Below, piece by piece: positions 6,088 to 7,526 of a DNA stretch of 7,526 nt. The position numbers and the translations under genes were made by a program. The notes below the pieces were generated by a model that saw nothing but the letters and a program-made list of their open reading frames with translations, was not told where the DNA came from and did no database searches. The stretch comes from a bacterium (GTDB taxonomy: Bacteria; SZUA-79; Acidulodesulfobacterales; Acidulodesulfobacteraceae), in assembly GCA_021821565.1 (NCBI GenBank), contig JAKACI010000072.1, forward strand, positions 1 to 7,526, written 5' to 3'. Numbering within the stretch: position 1 is the stretch's first letter; each line of letters begins with the position of its first letter.

Positions 6088-6202
6088 ATTTGTTTAGTTT
6101 AGTTTATTTATATTGTTTATTAGGGTTATTGTATGTGTAAATAAATAATAGATAATAAAATTTATATTATATTATATTGCATTATATTATTTGTTTAGTT
6201 TA
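6088..6202. repeat. 14-bp direct repeat in divergent promoter region
   Basis: ATTTGTTTAGTTTA is found exactly at 6088-6101 and 6189-6202, 101 bp apart. The GTTTA unit is itself repeated next to the first copy. It may be a regulator site or a composition effect. Confidence 0.4.
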
Positions 6203-6260
6203 TTTTAATATTATATAATTTAATTGTATAATAAAACAACTTATATTACTTTTTTAATTC

Positions 6261-6289
6261 TTGAAAATTTTCGCATAAATTTTTATAAT
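6261..6289 (+). promoter_or_regulatory. Probable sigma70 promoter of cbiC
   Basis: TTGAAA (6261-6266) and consensus TATAAT (6284-6289) have a 17-base spacer. Transcription would begin near 6296, leaving about 30 bases of leader. No Shine-Dalgarno precedes ATG 6326. Confidence 0.5.
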
Positions 6290-6325
6290 AAATAATAAAA
6301 AACTAAATAATTATTAATAAATATT

Positions 6326-7084
6326 ATGAATACATCAAATTATAATTTAGAAAATTCAGGAATAGATATTTACAATGAAAGCATTTCAATAATAAACTCA
6401 TTGCTCGCAGAAGATGATTTTTTTAACGGTAAATATTCAGAATTTGAAAAAATTGTAATAAAAAGGGTTATACATGCTTCTAGCGATATTGCTTATTCAA
6501 AGACCATGTTTTTTACGGAAAATTCTATTATAAACTCTATTAATTTTATAAAACAAAAATCTAAATTAAATAAACCTATAAAAATAGTCTGCGACAGCAG
6601 AATGACTGAAGCGGGAATAAGCAGTGCCGTCAATAGAAATGTTATTGTTGATGCTCACTGTTATATAGGATTAAGCGGCGAAGAATTAAATGAAAAGTTT
6701 TATGGTTTAATATCTGATTATAATTTAAAATCAGAATTCAATAATACAAATAATATAAATAATAAAATAGGTACTGATGGAATTACAAGGTCGGCTTATT
6801 CTATAAGAATTGCCGTTATTGAAAATTTGCCGGATTTTATAATTATCGGAAATGCTCCGACAGCATTAATAGAAGCGATGAATACTTGCAAAATATTATT
6901 TAAATCGATTAATTATAAGCCGAATCTTATAATAGGCATGCCAGTCGGATTTGTCGGCGCAGATGATTCAAAAAGAAATCTTATGAAAGATGTTTTTTTT
7001 TCATCCATAGGCAATACAGGTAATCTAGGAGGCAGTGCGGTAGCGGCAGCGGCAATGAACGCTATTTTAAAAGAGAGCATATAG
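6326..7084 (+). CDS. cbiC: Precorrin-8X / cobalt-precorrin-8 methylmutase
   Basis: This enzyme moves a methyl group from C11 to C12 to form (cobalt-)hydrogenobyrinate in corrin-ring synthesis, in the cytoplasm. The catalytic histidine is His50 in IKRVIHASSDIAY, a CbiC-type motif. GITRSAYSIR (152-161), NAPTAL (176-181), IGMPVGFVGADDSK (203-216) and LGGSAVAAAAMNAIL (234-248) are the expected conserved blocks in the right order. At 252 residues it is longer than usual (about 210), owing to an N-terminal extension of roughly 20 residues and an Asn-rich insertion at about 135-149. The anaerobic name cbiC is preferred over cobH because of the motif style and the probable lifestyle. It stands apart from any other cobalamin gene in view. 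A promoter at 6261-6289 fits it. Corrinoid supply is thematically linked to the ASKHA activator nearby. Confidence 0.93.
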   Translation: MNTSNYNLENSGIDIYNESISIINSLLAEDDFFNGKYSEFEKIVIKRVIHASSDIAYSKTMFFTENSIINSINFIKQKSKLNKPIKIVCDSRMTEAGISSAVNRNVIVDAHCYIGLSGEELNEKFYGLISDYNLKSEFNNTNNINNKIGTDGITRSAYSIRIAVIENLPDFIIIGNAPTALIEAMNTCKILFKSINYKPNLIIGMPVGFVGADDSKRNLMKDVFFSSIGNTGNLGGSAVAAAAMNAILKESI

Positions 7085-7168
7085 TAAATATATATTATTC
7101 ATAAAGGTTGAAATAAAAATATAAAAAATAAAAGTTATATATAAATTTTGTATAAATTTTATGAAATT

Positions 7169-7526
7169 ATGAAAATTATTTACAGCGAATTATTAAATTT
7201 TTGGCTGAATTCACCGCAAATTATAAAAAAAATAAATAGTAAAGTTCATATATCTGTTTTATTTTTTTTAATTTTAATCTTGTTTGTTTGTATAAATAAT
7301 GCAAATGCCGATATTTATATGAGACGCGGAAAAAACGGAATTGTTTACTTTTCCAATGTGCCTGTTTCAAACAAATATAAAGTTTTTATGATTACTGCTA
7401 AAAAACATCACAAAAGTTCTTATAAAATATTAAAATATAGAAAATTGATTCAAAAAGCCGCAAAAAGATATAATATTAATCGGGGTCTTATAGAAGCGGT
7501 AATTAAAGCAGAATCGGGATACAGAA
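7169..7526 (+). CDS. Lytic transglycosylase with DUF4124-like N-terminal region (3' partial)
   Basis: The gene begins at ATG 7169 and runs off the window after 119 codons. Residues about 26-48 form a signal peptide: a basic residue, a hydrophobic core (VLFFLILILFVC) and a likely cleavage after ANA, before DIYM. An unusually long stretch of about 25 residues precedes the core, and no better internal start is seen. The segment DIYMRRGKNGIVYFSNVPVS resembles the DUF4124 module (Y..DENG..HFSN.P) often fused to lytic transglycosylases. The SLT domain starts at about residue 92 (LIQKAAKRYNINRGLIEAVI), and its predicted catalytic Glu is in AESGY, at the very end. Such enzymes cleave peptidoglycan glycan strands in the periplasm to leave 1,6-anhydromuropeptides. 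It lies 84 bp after cbiC on the same strand. That gap is A/T-rich, with a tandem TATAAATTTT (7142-7160 region), and has no obvious promoter or Shine-Dalgarno. Confidence 0.85.
   Translation, partial: MKIIYSELLNFWLNSPQIIKKINSKVHISVLFFLILILFVCINNANADIYMRRGKNGIVYFSNVPVSNKYKVFMITAKKHHKSSYKILKYRKLIQKAAKRYNINRGLIEAVIKAESGYR

Larger units (their letters stand above)
6030..6325. other. A/T-rich divergent intergenic region between rlmN and cbiC
   Basis: These 296 bases are nearly all A and T and hold no ORF or RNA gene that I can support. They should contain promoters for both flanking genes. ATTTGTTTAGTTTA occurs twice (6088-6101 and 6189-6202). TTGTTT (6191-6196) and TATAAT (6214-6219) with 17-base spacing form a second possible plus-strand promoter. 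No clear rlmN promoter could be chosen. Confidence 0.6.

Noticed and set aside
6030..6325. Riboswitch (cobalamin) upstream of cbiC
   Set aside because: The region is almost pure A/T, with no B12-box-like GC-rich conserved core, and the likely leader is only about 30 bases.

Overview
The window is very AT-rich. The genes fit a Gram-negative, probably anaerobic bacterium. An MCE/MlaD-type lipid-transport protein and a periplasmic lytic transglycosylase imply two membranes. A selenocysteine-containing SelD, a CbiC-type precorrin-8X methylmutase and an ASKHA protein of the corrinoid-activator family imply selenium and corrinoid metabolism. This resembles AT-rich deltaproteobacteria-like lineages such as Acidulodesulfobacterales, but that placement is a guess from gene style and composition.

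Layout: bases 3-1139 (+) are the C-terminal part of an MlaD-like protein. Bases 1311-2372 (+) are selD, read through an in-frame UGA at 1359-1361 that is followed at once by a bacterial SECIS hairpin. Three minus-strand genes follow and converge on selD. In transcription order they are rlmN (6029-4953), an ASKHA/DUF4445 protein (4760-3486) and a PAS protein with a degenerate GGDEF domain (start 3353, or TTG at 3401, to 2448). From a 296-bp A/T-rich divergent region, cbiC (6326-7084) runs on the plus strand. It is followed by the start of a lytic transglycosylase (7169 to the window edge).

The most informative observations are these. (1) SelD carries Sec at the position of the catalytic Cys, so any annotation starting at 1407 is N-terminally truncated. 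(2) The ASKHA gene ends early, and a plausible family C-terminus continues in the -1 frame from 3495 to 3364. This suggests a frameshift at an A5 tract and also moves the likely start of the next gene to 3353. (3) The rlmN-ASKHA spacer holds nested inverted repeats (4763-4927) that look like a small dispersed or MITE-like element. Its arm supplies the ASKHA Shine-Dalgarno, which the partner arm could mask. (4) The GGDEF domain has lost its active site but keeps an RxxD motif in the I-site position. (5) The ASKHA gene has an in-frame (GCC)6 tract plus a 15-bp tandem repeat.

I see no complete new defence or mobile system. The genes are mainly housekeeping or metabolic. Any functional link between corrinoid synthesis (cbiC) and corrinoid activation (ASKHA) is thematic only.
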